From the NCBI GenBank assembly GCA_958450325.1, contig OY288259.1, forward strand, positions 22,624,734 through 22,688,733: DNA of 64,000 bases, read 5' to 3'. A model generated the notes under the pieces. It worked only from the letters and a program-made list of their open reading frames with translations. It did no database searches and was not told the DNA's origin. Shown here piece after piece: positions 35,821-48,216 of this stretch. Made by a program: the position numbers and the translations under genes. The stretch is from Agrostemma githago (lineage: Eukaryota; Streptophyta; Magnoliopsida; Caryophyllales; Caryophyllaceae). Positions within the stretch are counted from its first letter, which is position 1. Every line of letters starts with the position of its first letter.

Positions 35821-37600
35821 CACGGCTCCGCCTAATCCAACCCTAAACCCTTTTCCTTATTCAAGGTCACTAAACCCGCAAGAAACTGAACCCTAAGAGG
35901 GTATTGGTGAACCCTGTCGTGGATGTGATTCAAAGATGGGACACTGAACCTTAAGAGTAGGGTACCGCATAAGACGGGACGGAAAAGGGTTTAGGGTTGG
36001 ATTAGGCCGACCCGCTTCGCGGCTCCGCCTAATCCAACCCTAAACCCTTTTCCTTATTCAAGGTCACTAAACCCGCAAGAAACTGAACCCTAAGAGGGTA
36101 TTGGTGAACCCTGTCGTGGATGTGATTCAAATATGGGACACTGAACCTTAAGAGTAGGGTACCGCATAAGACGGGACGGAAAAAGGTTTAGGGTTGGATT
36201 AGGCGGACCCGCTTCGTGGCTCCGCCTAATCCAACCCTAAACCCTTTTCCTTATTCAAGGACGGAAAAGGGTTTAGGGTCGGATTAGGCGGACCCGCTTC
36301 GCGGCTCCGCCTAATCCAACCCTAAATCCTTTACCTTATTCAAGGTCACTAAACCCGCAAGAAACTGAACCCTAAGAGGGTATTGGTGAACCCTGTCGTG
36401 GATGTGATTCAAAGATGGGACACTGAACCTTAAGAGTAGGGTACCGCATAAGACGGGACGGAAAAGGGTTTAGGGTTGGATTAGGCCGACCCGCTTCGCG
36501 GCTCCGCCTAATCCAACCCTAAACCCTTTTCCTTATTCAAGGTCACTAAACCCGCAAGAAACTGAACCCTAAGAGGGTATTGGTGAACCCTGTCGTGGAT
36601 GTGATTCAAAGATGGGACACTTAACCTTAAGAGTAGGGTACCGCATAAGACGGGACGGAAAAGGGTTTAGGGTTGGATTAGACGGACCCGCTTCGCGGCT
36701 CCGCCTAATCCAAACCTAAACCCTTTTCCTTATTCAAGGTCACTAAACCCGCAAGAAACTGAACCCTAAGAGGGTATTGGTGAACCCTGTCGTGGATGTG
36801 ATTCAAAGATGGGACACTGAACCTTAAGAGTAGGGTACCGCATAAGACGGGACGGAAAAGGGTTTTGGGTTGGATTAGGCGGACCCGCTTCGCGGCTCCG
36901 CCTAATCCAACCCTAAACCCTTTTCCTTATTCAAGGTCACTAAACCCGCAAGAAACTGAACCCTAAGAGGGTATTGGTGAACCCTGTCGTGGATGTGATT
37001 CAAAGATGGGACACTGAACCTTAAGAGCAGGGTACCGCATAAGACGGGACGGAAAAGGGTTTAGGGTTGGATTAGGCCGACCCGCTTCGCGGCACCGCCT
37101 AATCCAACCCTAAACCCTTTTCCTTATTCAAGGTCACTAAACCCGCAAGAAACTGAACCCTAAGAGGGTATTGGTGAACCCTGTCGTGGATGTGATTCAA
37201 AGATGGGACACTGAACCTTAAGAGTAGGGTACCGCATAAGACGGGACGGAAAAGGGTTTAGGGTTGGATTAGGCCGACCCGCTTCGCGGCACCGCCTAAT
37301 CCAACCCTAAACCCTTTTCCTTATTCAAGGTCACTAAACCCGCAAGAAACTGAACCCTAAGAGGGTATTGGTGAACCCTGTCGTGGATGTGATTCAAAGA
37401 TGGGACACTGAACCTTAAGAGTAGGGTACCGCATAAGACGGGACGGAAAAGGGTTTAGGGTTGGATTAGGCGGACCCGCTTCACGGCTCCGCCTAATCCA
37501 ACCCTAAACCCTTTTCCTTATTCAAGGTCACTAAACCCGCAAGAAACTGAACCCTAAGAGGGTATTGGTGAACCCTGTCGTGGATGTGATTCAAAGATGG
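35821..37600. repeat. 1661-bp tandem duplication, copy 2
   Basis: Partner of 34,160-35,820. One difference is GTGAGTCAAAG near 35,533 in copy 1 against GTGATTCAAAG here. The match ends near 37,600 where TTAGCCTTAAGTG begins a different monomer type. Confidence 0.88.
36200..36284. repeat. 85-bp short unit 19 (group II)
   Basis: The +1661 partner of unit 18. Confidence 0.95.
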
Positions 37601-39180
37601 GACACTTAGCCTTAAGTGTAGGGTACCGCATAAGACGGGACGTAAAGGGTTTAGGGTTGGATTAGGCGGACCCGCTTCGCGGCTCCGCCTAATCAAACCC
37701 TAAACCCATTTCCTTATTCAAGGTCACTATACCCGCAAGAAACTGAACCCTAAGAGGGTATTGGTGAACCCTGTCGTGGATGTGATTCAAAGATGGGACA
37801 CTGAACCTGAAGAGTAGGGTACCGCATAAGACGGGACGGAAAAGGGTTTAGGGTTGGATTAGGCGGACCCGCTTCGCGGCTCCGCCTAATCCAACCCTAA
37901 ACCCTTTTCCTTATTCAAGGTCACTAAACCCGCAAGAAACTGAACCCTAAGAGGGTATTGGTGAACCCTGTCGTGGATGTGATTCAAAGATGAGACACTG
38001 AACCTTAAGAGTAGGGTACCGCATAAGACGGGACGGAAAAGGGTTTAGGGTTGGATTAGGCGGACCCGCTTCGCGGCTCCGCCTAATCCAACCCTAAACC
38101 CTTTTCCTTTTTCAAGGTCACTAAACCCGCAAGAAACTGAACCCTAAGAGGGTATTGGTGAACCCTGTCGTGGATGTGATTCAAAGATGGGACACTGAAC
38201 CTTAAGAGTAGGGTACCGCATAAGACGGGACGGAAAAGGGTTTAGGGTTGGATTAGGCCGACCCGCTTCGCGGCACCGCCTAATCCAACCCTAAACCCTT
38301 TTTCTTATTCAAGGTCACTAAACCCGCAAGAAACTGAATCCTAAGAGGGTATTGGTGAACCCTGTCGTGGATGTGATTCAAATATGGGACATTGAACCTT
38401 AAGAGTAGGGTACCGCATAAGACGAGACGGAAAAGGGTTTAGGGTTGGATTAGGCAGACCCGCTTCGCGGCTCCGCCTAATCCAACCCTAAACCCTTTTC
38501 CTTATTCAAGGTCACTAAACCCGCAAGAAACTGAACCCTAAGAGGGTATTGGTGAACCCTGTCGTGGATGTGATTCAAAGATGGGACACTGAACCTTAAG
38601 AGTAGGGTACATCATAAGACGGGACGGAAAAGGGTTTAGGGTTGGATTAGGCGGACCCGCTTCACGGCTCCGCCTAATCCAACCCTAAACCCTTTTCCTT
38701 ATTCAAGGTCACTAAACCCGCAAGAAACTGAACCCTAAGAGGGTATTGGTGAACCCTGTCGTGGATGTGATTCAAAGATGGGACACTGAGCCTTAAGTGT
38801 AGGGTACCGCATAAGACGGGACGGAAAAGGGTTTAGGGTTGGATTAGGCGGACCCGCTTCGCGGCTCCGCCTAATCAAACCCTAAACCCTTTTCCTTATT
38901 CAAGGTCACTAAACCCGCAAGAAACTGAACCCTAAGAGGGTATTGGTGAACCCTGTCGTGGATGTGATTCAAAGATGGGACACTGAACCTGAAGAGTAGG
39001 GTACCGCATAAGACGGGACGGAAAAGGGTTTAGGGTTGGATTAGGCGGACCCGCTTCGCGGCTCCGCCTAATCCAACCCTAAACCCTTTTCCTTATTCAA
39101 GGTCACTAAACCCGCAAGAAACTGAACCCTAAGAGGGTATTGGTGAACCCTGTCGTGGATGTGATTCAAAGATGGGACAC
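37270..39180. repeat. 1.9-kb dispersed duplication, copy 1 (offset 14,070)
   Basis: About ten monomers carrying the ordered tags GCTTCACGG, TTAGCCTTAAGTG with GGGACGTAAAGGG, GATGAGACAC, CCTTTTTCAAGG, CCTTTTTCTTATTC, GAATCC with AAATATGGGACATTG, GTACATCATAAG and GAGCCTTAAGTG. The same order recurs at +14,070, across several other blocks, so the copies are not adjacent. Within the shared part GGACGTAAAGGG marks a 1-bp deletion. Confidence 0.82.
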
Positions 39181-40639
39181 TGAACCTGAAGAGTAGGGTA
39201 CCGCATAAGACGGGACGGAAAAGGGTTTAGGGTTGGATTAGGCGGACCCGCTTCGCGGCTCCGCCTAATCCAACCCTAAACCCTTTTCCTTATTCAAGGT
39301 CACTAAACCCGCAAGAAACTGAACCCTAAGAGGGTATTGGTGAACCCTGTCGTGGATGTGATTCAAAGATGAGACACTGAACCTTAAGAGTAGGGTACCG
39401 CATAAGACGGGACGGAAAAGGGTTTAGGTTTGGATTAGGCCGACCCGCTTCGCGGCACCGCCTAATCCAACCCTAAACCCTTTTCCTTATTCAAGGTCAC
39501 TAAACCCGCAAGAAACTGAACCCTAAGAGGGTATTGGTGAACCCTGTCGTGGATGTGATTCAAAGATGGGACACTGAACCTTAAGAGTAGGGTACCTTAT
39601 AAGACGGGACGGAAAAGGGTTTAGGGTTCGATTAGGCGGACCCGCTTCGCGGCTCCGCCTAATCCAACCCTAAACCATTTTCCTTATTCAAGGTCACTAA
39701 ACCCGCAAGAAACTGAACCCTAAGAGGGTATTGGTGAACCCTGTCGTGGATGTGATTCAAAGATGGGACACTGAACCTGAAGAGTAGGGTACCGCATAAG
39801 ACGGGACGGAAAAGGGTTTAGGGTTGGATTAGGCGGACCCGCTTCGCGGCTCCGCCTAATCCAACCCTAAACCCTTTTCCTTATTCAAGGTCACTAAACC
39901 CGCAAGAAACTGAATCCTAAGAGGGTATTGGTGAACCCTGTCGTGGATGTGATTCAAATATGGGACATTGAACCTTAAGAGTAGGGTACCGCATAAGACG
40001 AGACGGAAAAGGGTTTAGGGTTGGATTAGGCAGACCCGCTTCGCGGCTCCGCCTAATCCAACCCTAAACCCTTTTCCTTATTCAAGGTCACTAAACCCGC
40101 AAGAAACTGAACCCTAAGAGGGTATTGGTGAACCCTGTCGTGGATGTGATTCAAAGATGGGACACTGAACCTTAAGAGTAGGGTACATCATAAGACGGGA
40201 CGGAAAAGGGTTTAGGGTTGGATTAGGCGGACCCGCTTCGCGGCTCCGCCTAATCCAACCCTAAACCCTTTTCCTTATTCAAGGTCACTAAACCCGCAAG
40301 AAACTGAACCCTAAGAGGGTATTGGTGAACCCTGTCGTGGATGTGATTCAAAGATGGGACACTGAACCTTAAGAGTAGGGTACCGCATAAGACGGGACGG
40401 AAAAGGGTTTAGGGTTGGATTAGGCCGACCCGCTTCGCGGCTCCGCCTAATCCAACCCTAAACCCTTTTCCTTATTCAAGGTCACTAAACCCGCAAGAAA
40501 CTGAACCCTAAGAGGGTATTGGTGAACCCTGTTGTGGATGTGATTCAAAGATGGGACACTGAACCTTAAGAGTAGGGTACCGCATAAGACGGAACGGAAA
40601 AGGGTTTAGGGTTGGATTAGGCCGACCCGCTTCGCGGCA
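39181..40639. repeat. Satellite mosaic
   Basis: Monomers mix right-zone tags (GATGAGACAC, GGTTTGG, GTACCTTATAAG, GGGTTCGATTAGG with AAACCATTTTCC, GTACATCATAAG) with the CTGTTGTGG, ACGGAACGG and GGCACCGCC series. The part from about 39,590 recurs at +2252 near 41,846-42,690. Confidence 0.7.
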
Positions 40640-41845
40640 CCGCCTAATCCAACCCTAAACCCTTTTCCTTATTCAAGGTCACTAAACCCGCAAGAAACTG
40701 AACCCTAAGAGGGTATTGGTGAACCCTGTCGTGGATGTGATTCAAAGATGGGACACTGAACCTTAAGAGTAGGGTACCGCATAAGACAGGACGGAAAAGG
40801 GTTTAGGGTTGGATTAGGCGGACCCGCTTTGCGGCTCCGCCTAATCCAACCCTAAACCCTTTTCCTTATTCAAGGTCACTAAACCCGCAAGAAACTGAAC
40901 CCTAAGAGGGTATTGGTGAACCCTGTCGTGGATGTGATTCAAAGATGGGACACTGAACCATAACAGTAGGGTACCGCATAAGACGGGACGGAAATGGGTT
41001 TAGGGTTGGATTAGGCGGACCCGCTTCGCGGCTCCGCCTAATCCAACCCTAAACCGTTTTCCTTATTCAAGGTCACTAAACCCGCAAGAAACTGAACCCT
41101 AAGAGGGTATTGGTGAACCCTGTCGTGGATGTGATTCAAAGATGGGACACTGAACCTCAAGAGTAGGGTACCGCATAAGACGGGACGGAAAAGGGTTTAG
41201 GGTTGGATTAGGCGGACCTGCTTCGCGGCTCCGCCTAATCAAACCCTAAACCCTTTTCCTTATTCAAGGTCACTAAACCCGCAAGAAACTGAACCCTAAG
41301 AGGGTATTGGTGAACCCTGTCGTGGATGTGATTCAAAGATGGGACACTGAACCTTAAGAGTAGGGTACCGCATAAAACGGGACGGAAAAAGGTTTAGGGT
41401 TGGATTAGGCGGACCCGCTTCGCGGCTCCGCCTAATCCAACCCTAAACCCTTTTCCTTATTCAAGGACGGAAAAGGGTTTAGGGTCGGATTAGGCGGACC
41501 CGCTTCGCGGCTCCGCCTAATCCAACCCTAAATCCTTTACCTTATTCAAGGTCACTAAACCCGCAAGAAACTGAACCCTAAGAGGGTATTGGTGAACCCT
41601 GTCGTGGATGTGATTCAAAGATGGGACACTGAACCTCAAGAGTAGGGTACCGCATAAGACGGGACGGAAAAGGGTTTAGGGTTGGATTAGGCGGACCCTC
41701 TTCGCGGCTCCGCCTAATCCAACCCTAAACCCTTTTCCTTATTCAAGGTCACTAAACCCGCAAGAAACTGAACCCTAAGAGGGTATTGGTGAACCCTGTC
41801 GTGGATGTGATTCAAAGATGGGACACTGAACCTTAAGAGTAGGGT
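40640..41845. repeat. 2055-bp-offset duplication, copy 1
   Basis: Tags GCTTTGCGG (40,826), AGGCGGACCT (41,210), the short unit at 41,406 and GGACCCTCTTC recur 2055 bp later (10 monomers + 85 bp). The same series lies 7543 bp upstream near 33.3-34.2 kb. Confidence 0.85.
41406..41490. repeat. 85-bp short unit 20 (group II)
   Basis: TAAAACGGG type without the usual partner 676 bp on; that place is taken by the spacer block at 41,846. Confidence 0.95.
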
Positions 41846-42694
41846 ACCTCATAAGACGGGACGGAAAAGGGTTTAGGGTTCGATTAGGCGGACCCGCTTC
41901 GCGGCTCCGCCTAATCCAACCCTAAACCATTTTCCTTATTCAAGGTCACTAAACCCGCAAGAAACTGAACCCTAAGAGGGTATTGGTGAACCCTGTCGTG
42001 GATGTGATTCAAAGATGGGACACTGAACCTGAAGAGTAGGGTACCGCATAAGACGGGACGGAAAAGGGTTTAGGGTTGGATTAGGCGGACCCGCTTCGCG
42101 GCTCCGCCTAATCCAACCCTAAACCCTTTTCCTTATTCAAGGTCACTAAACCCGCAAGAAACTGAATCCTAAGAGGGTATTGGTGAACCCTGTCGTGGAT
42201 GTGATTCAAATATGGGACATTGAACCTTAAGAGTAGGGTACCGCATAAGACGAGACGGAAAAGGGTTTAGGGTTGGATTAGACAGGCCCGCTTCGCGGCT
42301 CCGCCTAATCCAACCCTAAACCCTTTTCCTTATTCAAGGTCACTAAACCCGCAAGAAACTGAACCCTAAGAGGGTATTGGTGAACCCTGTCGTGGATGTG
42401 ATTCAAAGATGGGACACTGAACCTTAAGAGTAGGGTACATCATAAGACGGGACGGAAAAGGGTTTAGGGTTGGATTAGGCGGACCCGCTTCGCGGCTCCG
42501 CCTAATCCAACCCTAAACCCTTTTCCTTATTCAAGGTCACTAAACCCGCAAGAAACTGAACCCTAAGAGGGTATTGGTGAACCCTGTCGTGGATGTGATT
42601 CAAAGATGGGACACTGAACCTTAAGAGTAGGGTACCGCATAAGACGGGACGGAAAAGGGTTTAGGGTTGGATTAGGCCGACCCGCTTCGCGGCT
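41846..42694. repeat. Spacer block between the 2055-bp copies
   Basis: About four monomers matching 39,594 onwards at +2252 (GTACCTCATAAG against GTACCTTATAAG; GGGTTCGATTAGG; GTACATCATAAG). GACAGGCCC near 42,279 replaces the partner's GGCAGACCC. It interrupts the series that elsewhere puts a second 85-bp unit 676 bp after the first. Confidence 0.75.
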
Positions 42695-43900
42695 CCGCCT
42701 AATCCAACCCTAAACCCTTTTCCTTATTCAAGGTCACTAAACCCGCAAGAAACTGAACCCTAAGAGGGTATTGGTGAACCCTGTCGTGGATGTGATTCAA
42801 AGATGGGACACTGAACCTTAAGAGTAGGGTACCGCATAAGACAGGACGGAAAAGGGTTTAGGGTTGGATTAGGCGGACCCGCTTTGCGGCTCCGCCTAAT
42901 CCAACCCTAAACCCTTTTCCTTATTCAAGGTCACTAAACCCGCAAGAAACTGAACCCTAAGAGGGTATTGGTGAACCCTGTCGTGGATGTGATTCAAAGA
43001 TGGGACACTGAACCATAACAGTAGGGTACCGCATAAGACGGGACGGAAATGGGTTTAGGGTTGGATTAGGCGGACCCGCTTCGCGGCTCCGCCTAATCCA
43101 ACCCTAAACCGTTTTCCTTATTCAAGGTCACTAAACCCGCAAGAAACTGAACCCTAAGAGGGTATTGGTGAACCCTGTCGTGGATGTGATTCAAAGATGG
43201 GACACTGAACCTCAAGAGTAGGGTACCGCATAAGACGGGACGGAAAAGGGTTTAGGGTTGGATTAGGCGGACCTGCTTCGCGGCTCCGCCTAATCAAACC
43301 CTAAACCCTTTTCCTTATTCAAGGTCACTAAACCCGCAAGAAACTGAACCCTAAGAGGGTATTGGTGAACCCTGTCGTGGATGTGATTCAAAGATGGGAC
43401 ACTGAACCTTAAGAGTAGGGTACCGCATAAAACGGGACGGAAAAAGGTTTAGGGTTGGATTAGGCGGACCCGCTTCGCGGCTCCGCCTAATCCAACCCTA
43501 AACCCTTTTCCTTATTCAAGGACGGAAAAGGGTTTAGGGTCGGATTAGGCGGACCCGCTTCGCGGCTCCGCCTAATCCAACCCTAAATCCTTTACCTTAT
43601 TCAAGGTCACTAAACCCGCAAGAAACTGAACCCTAAGAGGGTATTGGTGAACCCTGTCGTGGATGTGATTCAAAGATGGGACACTGAACCTCAAGAGTAG
43701 GGTACCGCATAAGACGGGACGGAAAAGGGTTTAGGGTTGGATTAGGCGGACCCTCTTCGCGGCTCCGCCTAATCCAACCCTAAACCCTTTTCCTTATTCA
43801 AGGTCACTAAACCCGCAAGAAACTGAACCCTAAGAGGGTATTGGTGAACCCTGTCGTGGATGTGATTCAAAGATGGGACACTGAACCTTAAGAGTAGGGT
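42695..43900. repeat. 2055-bp-offset duplication, copy 2
   Basis: Partner of 40,640-41,845, with AGGCGGACCT at 43,265 and the short unit at 43,461. Unlike copy 1 it continues into CAAATATGGG and a second short unit at 44,137. Confidence 0.85.
43461..43545. repeat. 85-bp short unit 21 (group II)
   Basis: The +2055 partner of unit 20, here paired with unit 22 at 676 bp. Confidence 0.95.
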
Positions 43901-44136
43901 ACCGCATAAGACGGGACGGAAAAGGGTTTAGGGTTGGATTAGGCCGACCCGCTTCGCGGCTCCGCCTAATCCAACCCTAAACCCTTTTCCTTATTCAAGG
44001 TCACTAAACCCGCAAGAAACTGAACCCTAAGAGGGTATTGGTGAACCCTGTCGTGGATGTGATTCAAATATGGGACACTGAACCTTAAGAGTAGGGTACC
44101 GCATAAGACGGGACGGAAAAAGGTTTAGGGTTGGAT

Positions 44137-44221
44137 TAGGCGGACCCGCTTCGTGGCTCCGCCTAATCCAACCCTAAACCCTTTTCCTTATTCAAGGACG
44201 GAAAAGGGTTTAGGGTCGGAT
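44137..44221. repeat. 85-bp short unit 22 (group II)
   Basis: CGTGGCTCC type; first short unit of the 3995-bp repeat, copy 1. Confidence 0.95.
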
Positions 44222-45599
44222 TAGGCGGACCCGCTTCGCGGCTCCGCCTAATCCAACCCTAAATCCTTTACCTTATTCAAGGTCACTAAACCCGCAAGAA
44301 ACTGAACCCTAAGAGGGTATTGGTGAACCCTGTCGTGGATGTGATTCAAAGATGGGACACTGAACCTTAAGAGTAGGGTACCGCATAAGACGGGACGGAA
44401 AAGGGTTTAGGGTTGGATTAGGCCGACCCGCTTCGCGGCTCCGCCTAATCCAACCCTAAACCCTTTTCCTTATTCAAGGTCACTAAATCGCAAGAAAGTG
44501 AACCCTAAGAGGGTATTGGTGAACCCTGTCGTGGATGTGATTCAAAGATGGGACACTTAACCTTAAGAGTAGGGTACCGCATAAGACGGGACGGAAAAGG
44601 GTTTAGGGTTGGATTAGACGGACCCGCTTCGCGGCTCCGCCTAATCCAAACCTAAACCCTTTTCCTTATTCAAGGTCACTAAACCCGCAAGAAACTGAAC
44701 CCTAAGAGGGTATTGGTGAACCCTGTCGTGGATGTGATTCAAAGATGGGACACTGAACCTTAAGAGTAGGGTACCGCATAAGACGGGACGGAAAAGGGTT
44801 TTGGGTTGGATTAGGCGGACCCGCTTCGCGGCTCCGCCTAATCCAACCCTAAACCCTTTTCCTTATTCAAGGTCACTAAACCCGCAAGAAACTGAACCCT
44901 AAGAGGGTATTGGTGAACCCTGTCGTGGATGTGATTCAAAGATGGGACACTGAACCTTAAGAGCAGGGTACCGCATAAGACGGGACGGAAAAGGGTTTAG
45001 GGTTGGATTAGGCCGACCCGCTTCGCGGCACCGCCTAATCCAACCCTAAACCCTTTTCCTTATTCAAGGTCACTAAACCCGCAAGAAACTGAACCCTAAG
45101 AGGGTATTGGTGAACCCTGTCGTGGATGTGATTCAAAGATGGGACACTGAACCATAACAGTAGGGTACCGCATAAGACGGGACGGAAATGGGTTTAGGGT
45201 TGGATTAGGCGGACCCGCTTCGCGGCTCCGCCTAATCCAACCCTAAACCGTTTTCCTTATTCAAGGTCACTAAACCCGCAAGAAACTGAACCCTAAGAGG
45301 GTATTGGTGAACCCTGTCGTGGATGTGATTCAAAGATGGGACACTGAACCTCAAGAGTAGGGTACCGCATAAGACGGGACGGAAAAGGGTTTAGGGTTGG
45401 ATTAGGCGGACCTGCTTCGCGGCTCCGCCTAATCAAACCCTAAACCCTTTTCCTTATTCAAGGTCACTAAACCCGCAAGAAACTGAACCCTAAGAGGGTA
45501 TTGGTGAACCCTGTCGTGGATGTGATTCAAATATGGGACACTGAACCTTAAGAGTAGGGTACCGCATAAAACGGGACGGAAAAAGGTTTAGGGTTGGAT

Positions 45600-45684
45600 T
45601 AGGCGGACCCGCTTCGCGGCTCCGCCTAATCCAACCCTAAACCCTTTTCCTTATTCAAGGACGGAAAAGGGTTTAGGGTCGGAT
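45600..45684. repeat. 85-bp short unit 23 (group II)
   Basis: TAAAACGGG type, but the monomer before it carries CAAATATGGG as well, so that monomer is a hybrid of two types. Confidence 0.95.
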
Positions 45685-46275
45685 TAGGCGGACCCGCTTC
45701 GCGGCTCCGCCTAATCCAACCCTAAATCCTTTACCTTATTCAAGGTCACTAAACCCGCAAGAAACTGAACCCTAAGAGGGTATTGGTGAACCCTGTCGTG
45801 GATGTGATTCAAAGATGGGACACTGAACCTCAAGAGTAGGGTACCGCATAAGACGGGACGGAAAAGGGTTTAGGGTTGGATTAGGCGGACCCTCTTCGCG
45901 GCTCCGCCTAATCCAACCCTAAACCCTTTTCCTTATTCAAGGTCACTAAACCCGCAAGAAACTGAACCCTAAGAGGGTATTGGTGAACCCTGTCGTGGAT
46001 GTGATTCAAAGATGGGACACTGAACCTTAAGAGTAGGGTACCGCATAAGACGGGACGGAAAAGGGTTTAGGGTTGGATTAGGCCGACCCGCTTCGCGGCT
46101 CCGCCTAATCCAACCCTAAACCCTTTTCCTTATTCAAGGTCACTAAACCCGCAAGAAACTGAACCCTAAGAGGGTATTGGTGAACCCTGTCGTGGATGTG
46201 ATTCAAATATGGGACACTGAACCTTAAGAGTAGGGTACCGCATAAGACGGGACGGAAAAAGGTTTAGGGTTGGAT

Positions 46276-46360
46276 TAGGCGGACCCGCTTCGTGGCTCCG
46301 CCTAATCCAACCCTAAACCCTTTTCCTTATTCAAGGACGGAAAAGGGTTTAGGGTCGGAT
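46276..46360. repeat. 85-bp short unit 24 (group II)
   Basis: CGTGGCTCC type, 676 bp after unit 23. Confidence 0.95.
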
Positions 46361-48131
46361 TAGGCGGACCCGCTTCGCGGCTCCGCCTAATCCAACCCTA
46401 AATCCTTTACCTTATTCAAGGTCACTAAACCCGCAAGAAACTGAACCCTAAGAGGGTATTGGTGAACCCTGTCGTGGATGTGATTCAAAGATGGGACACT
46501 GAACCTTAAGAGTAGGGTACCGCATAAGACGGGACGGAAAAGGGTTTAGGGTTGGATTAGGCCGACCCGCTTCGCGGCTCCGCCTAATCCAACCCTAAAC
46601 CCTTTTCCTTATTCAAGGTCACTAAATCGCAAGAAACTGAACCCTAAGAGGGTATTGGTGAACCCTGTCGTGGATGTGATTCAAAGATGGGACACTTAAC
46701 CTTAAGAGTAGGGTACCGCATAAGACGGGACGGAAAAGGGTTTAGGGTTGGATTAGACGGACCCGCTTCGCGGCTCCGCCTAATCCAAACCTAAACCCTT
46801 TTCCTTATTCAAGGTCACTAAACCCGCAAGAAACTGAACCCTAAGAGGGTATTGGTGAACCCTGTCGTGGATGTGATTCAAAGATGGGACACTGAACCTT
46901 AAGAGTAGGGTACCGCATAAGACGGGACGGAAAAGGGTTTTGGGTTGGATTAGGCGGACCCGCTTCGCGGCTCCGCCTAATCCAACCCTAAACCCTTTTC
47001 CTTATTCAAGGTCACTAAACCCGCAAGAAACTGAACCCTAAGAGGGTATTGGTGAACCCTGTCGTGGATGTGATTCAAAGATGGGACACTGAACCTTAAG
47101 AGCAGGGTACCGCATAAGACGGGACGGAAAAGGGTTTAGGGTTGGATTAGGCCGACCCGCTTCGCGGCACCGCCTAATCCAACCCTAAACCCTTTTCCTT
47201 ATTCAAGGTCACTAAACCCGCAAGAAACTGAACCCTAAGAGGGTATTGGTGAACCCTGTCGTGGATGTGATTCAAAGATGGGACACTGAACCTGAAGAGT
47301 AGGGTACCGCATAAGACGGGACGGAAAAGGGTTTGGGGTTGGATTAGGCCGACCCGCTTCGCGGCACCGCCTAATCCAACCCTAAACCCTTTTCCTTATT
47401 CAAGGTCACTAAACCCGCAAGAAACTGAACCCTAAGAGGGTATTGGTGAACCCTGTCGTGGATGTGATTCAAAGATGGGACACTGAACCTTAAGAGTAGG
47501 GTACCGCATAAGACGGGACGGAAAAGGGTTTAGGGTTGGATTAGGCGGACCCGCTTCACGGCTCCGCCTAATCCAACCCTAAACCCTTTTCCTTATTTAA
47601 GGTCACTAAACCCGCAAGAAACTGAACCCTAAGAGGGTATTGGTGAACCCTGTCGTGGATGTGATTCAAAGATGGGACACTTAGCCTTAAGTGTATGGTA
47701 CCGCATAAGACGGGACGTAAAGGGTTTAGGGTTGGATTAGGCGGACCCGCTTCGCGGCTCCGCCTAATCAAACCCTAAACCCTTTTCCTTATTCAAGGTC
47801 ACTAAACCCGCAAGAAACTGAACCCTAAGAGGGTATTGGTGAACCCTGTCGTGGATGTGATTCAAAGATGGGACACTGAACCTGAAGAGTAGGGTACCGC
47901 ATAAGACGGGACGGAAAAGGGTTTAGGGTTGGATTAGGCGGACCCGCTTCGCGGCTCCGCCTAATCCAACCCTAAACCCTTTTCCTTATTCAAGGTCACT
48001 AAACCCGCAAGAAACTGAACCCTAAGAGGGTATTGGTGAACCCTGTCGTGGATGTGATTCAAAGATGAGACACTGAACCTTAAGAGTAGGGTACCGCATA
48101 AGACGGGACGGAAAAAGGTTTAGGGTTGGAT

Positions 48132-48216
48132 TAGGCGGACCCGCTTCGTGGCTCCGCCTAATCCAACCCTAAACCCTTTTCCTTATTCAAGGACGGAAAA
48201 GGGTTTAGGGTCGGAT
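48132..48216. repeat. 85-bp short unit 25 (group II)
   Basis: The +3995 partner of unit 22, but preceded by a GATGAGACAC monomer where unit 22 has CAAATATGGG. This places the duplication boundary just upstream. Confidence 0.95.

Larger units (their letters stand above)
44080..48074. repeat. 3995-bp tandem duplication, copy 1
   Basis: The repeated segment holds 19 full monomers and 3 short units (44,137; 45,600; 46,276) with three 1-bp deletions. Tags recurring at +3995 include CACTAAATCGC, the GGCGGACCTG monomer (45,404 to 49,399), GGACCCTCTTC, GTTTGGGGTT, TTATTTAAGG and GTGTATGGTACC. CACTAAATCGC occurs twice inside copy 1 (near 44,486 and 46,625), showing an older internal duplication. I saw one private change, AAGAAAGTG near 44,498. 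Confidence 0.93.

Noticed and set aside
37493..37696. 67-codon minus-strand reading frame
   Set aside because: It begins at TTG, not ATG, and exists only because a 1-bp deletion (GGGACGTAAAGGG) shifts past the usual stops. The three equivalents are copies of the same satellite segment, and no other unit keeps the frame.
47568..47771. 67-codon minus-strand reading frame, second copy
   Set aside because: Same satellite variant with one residue changed; its repetition reflects DNA duplication, not protein conservation.
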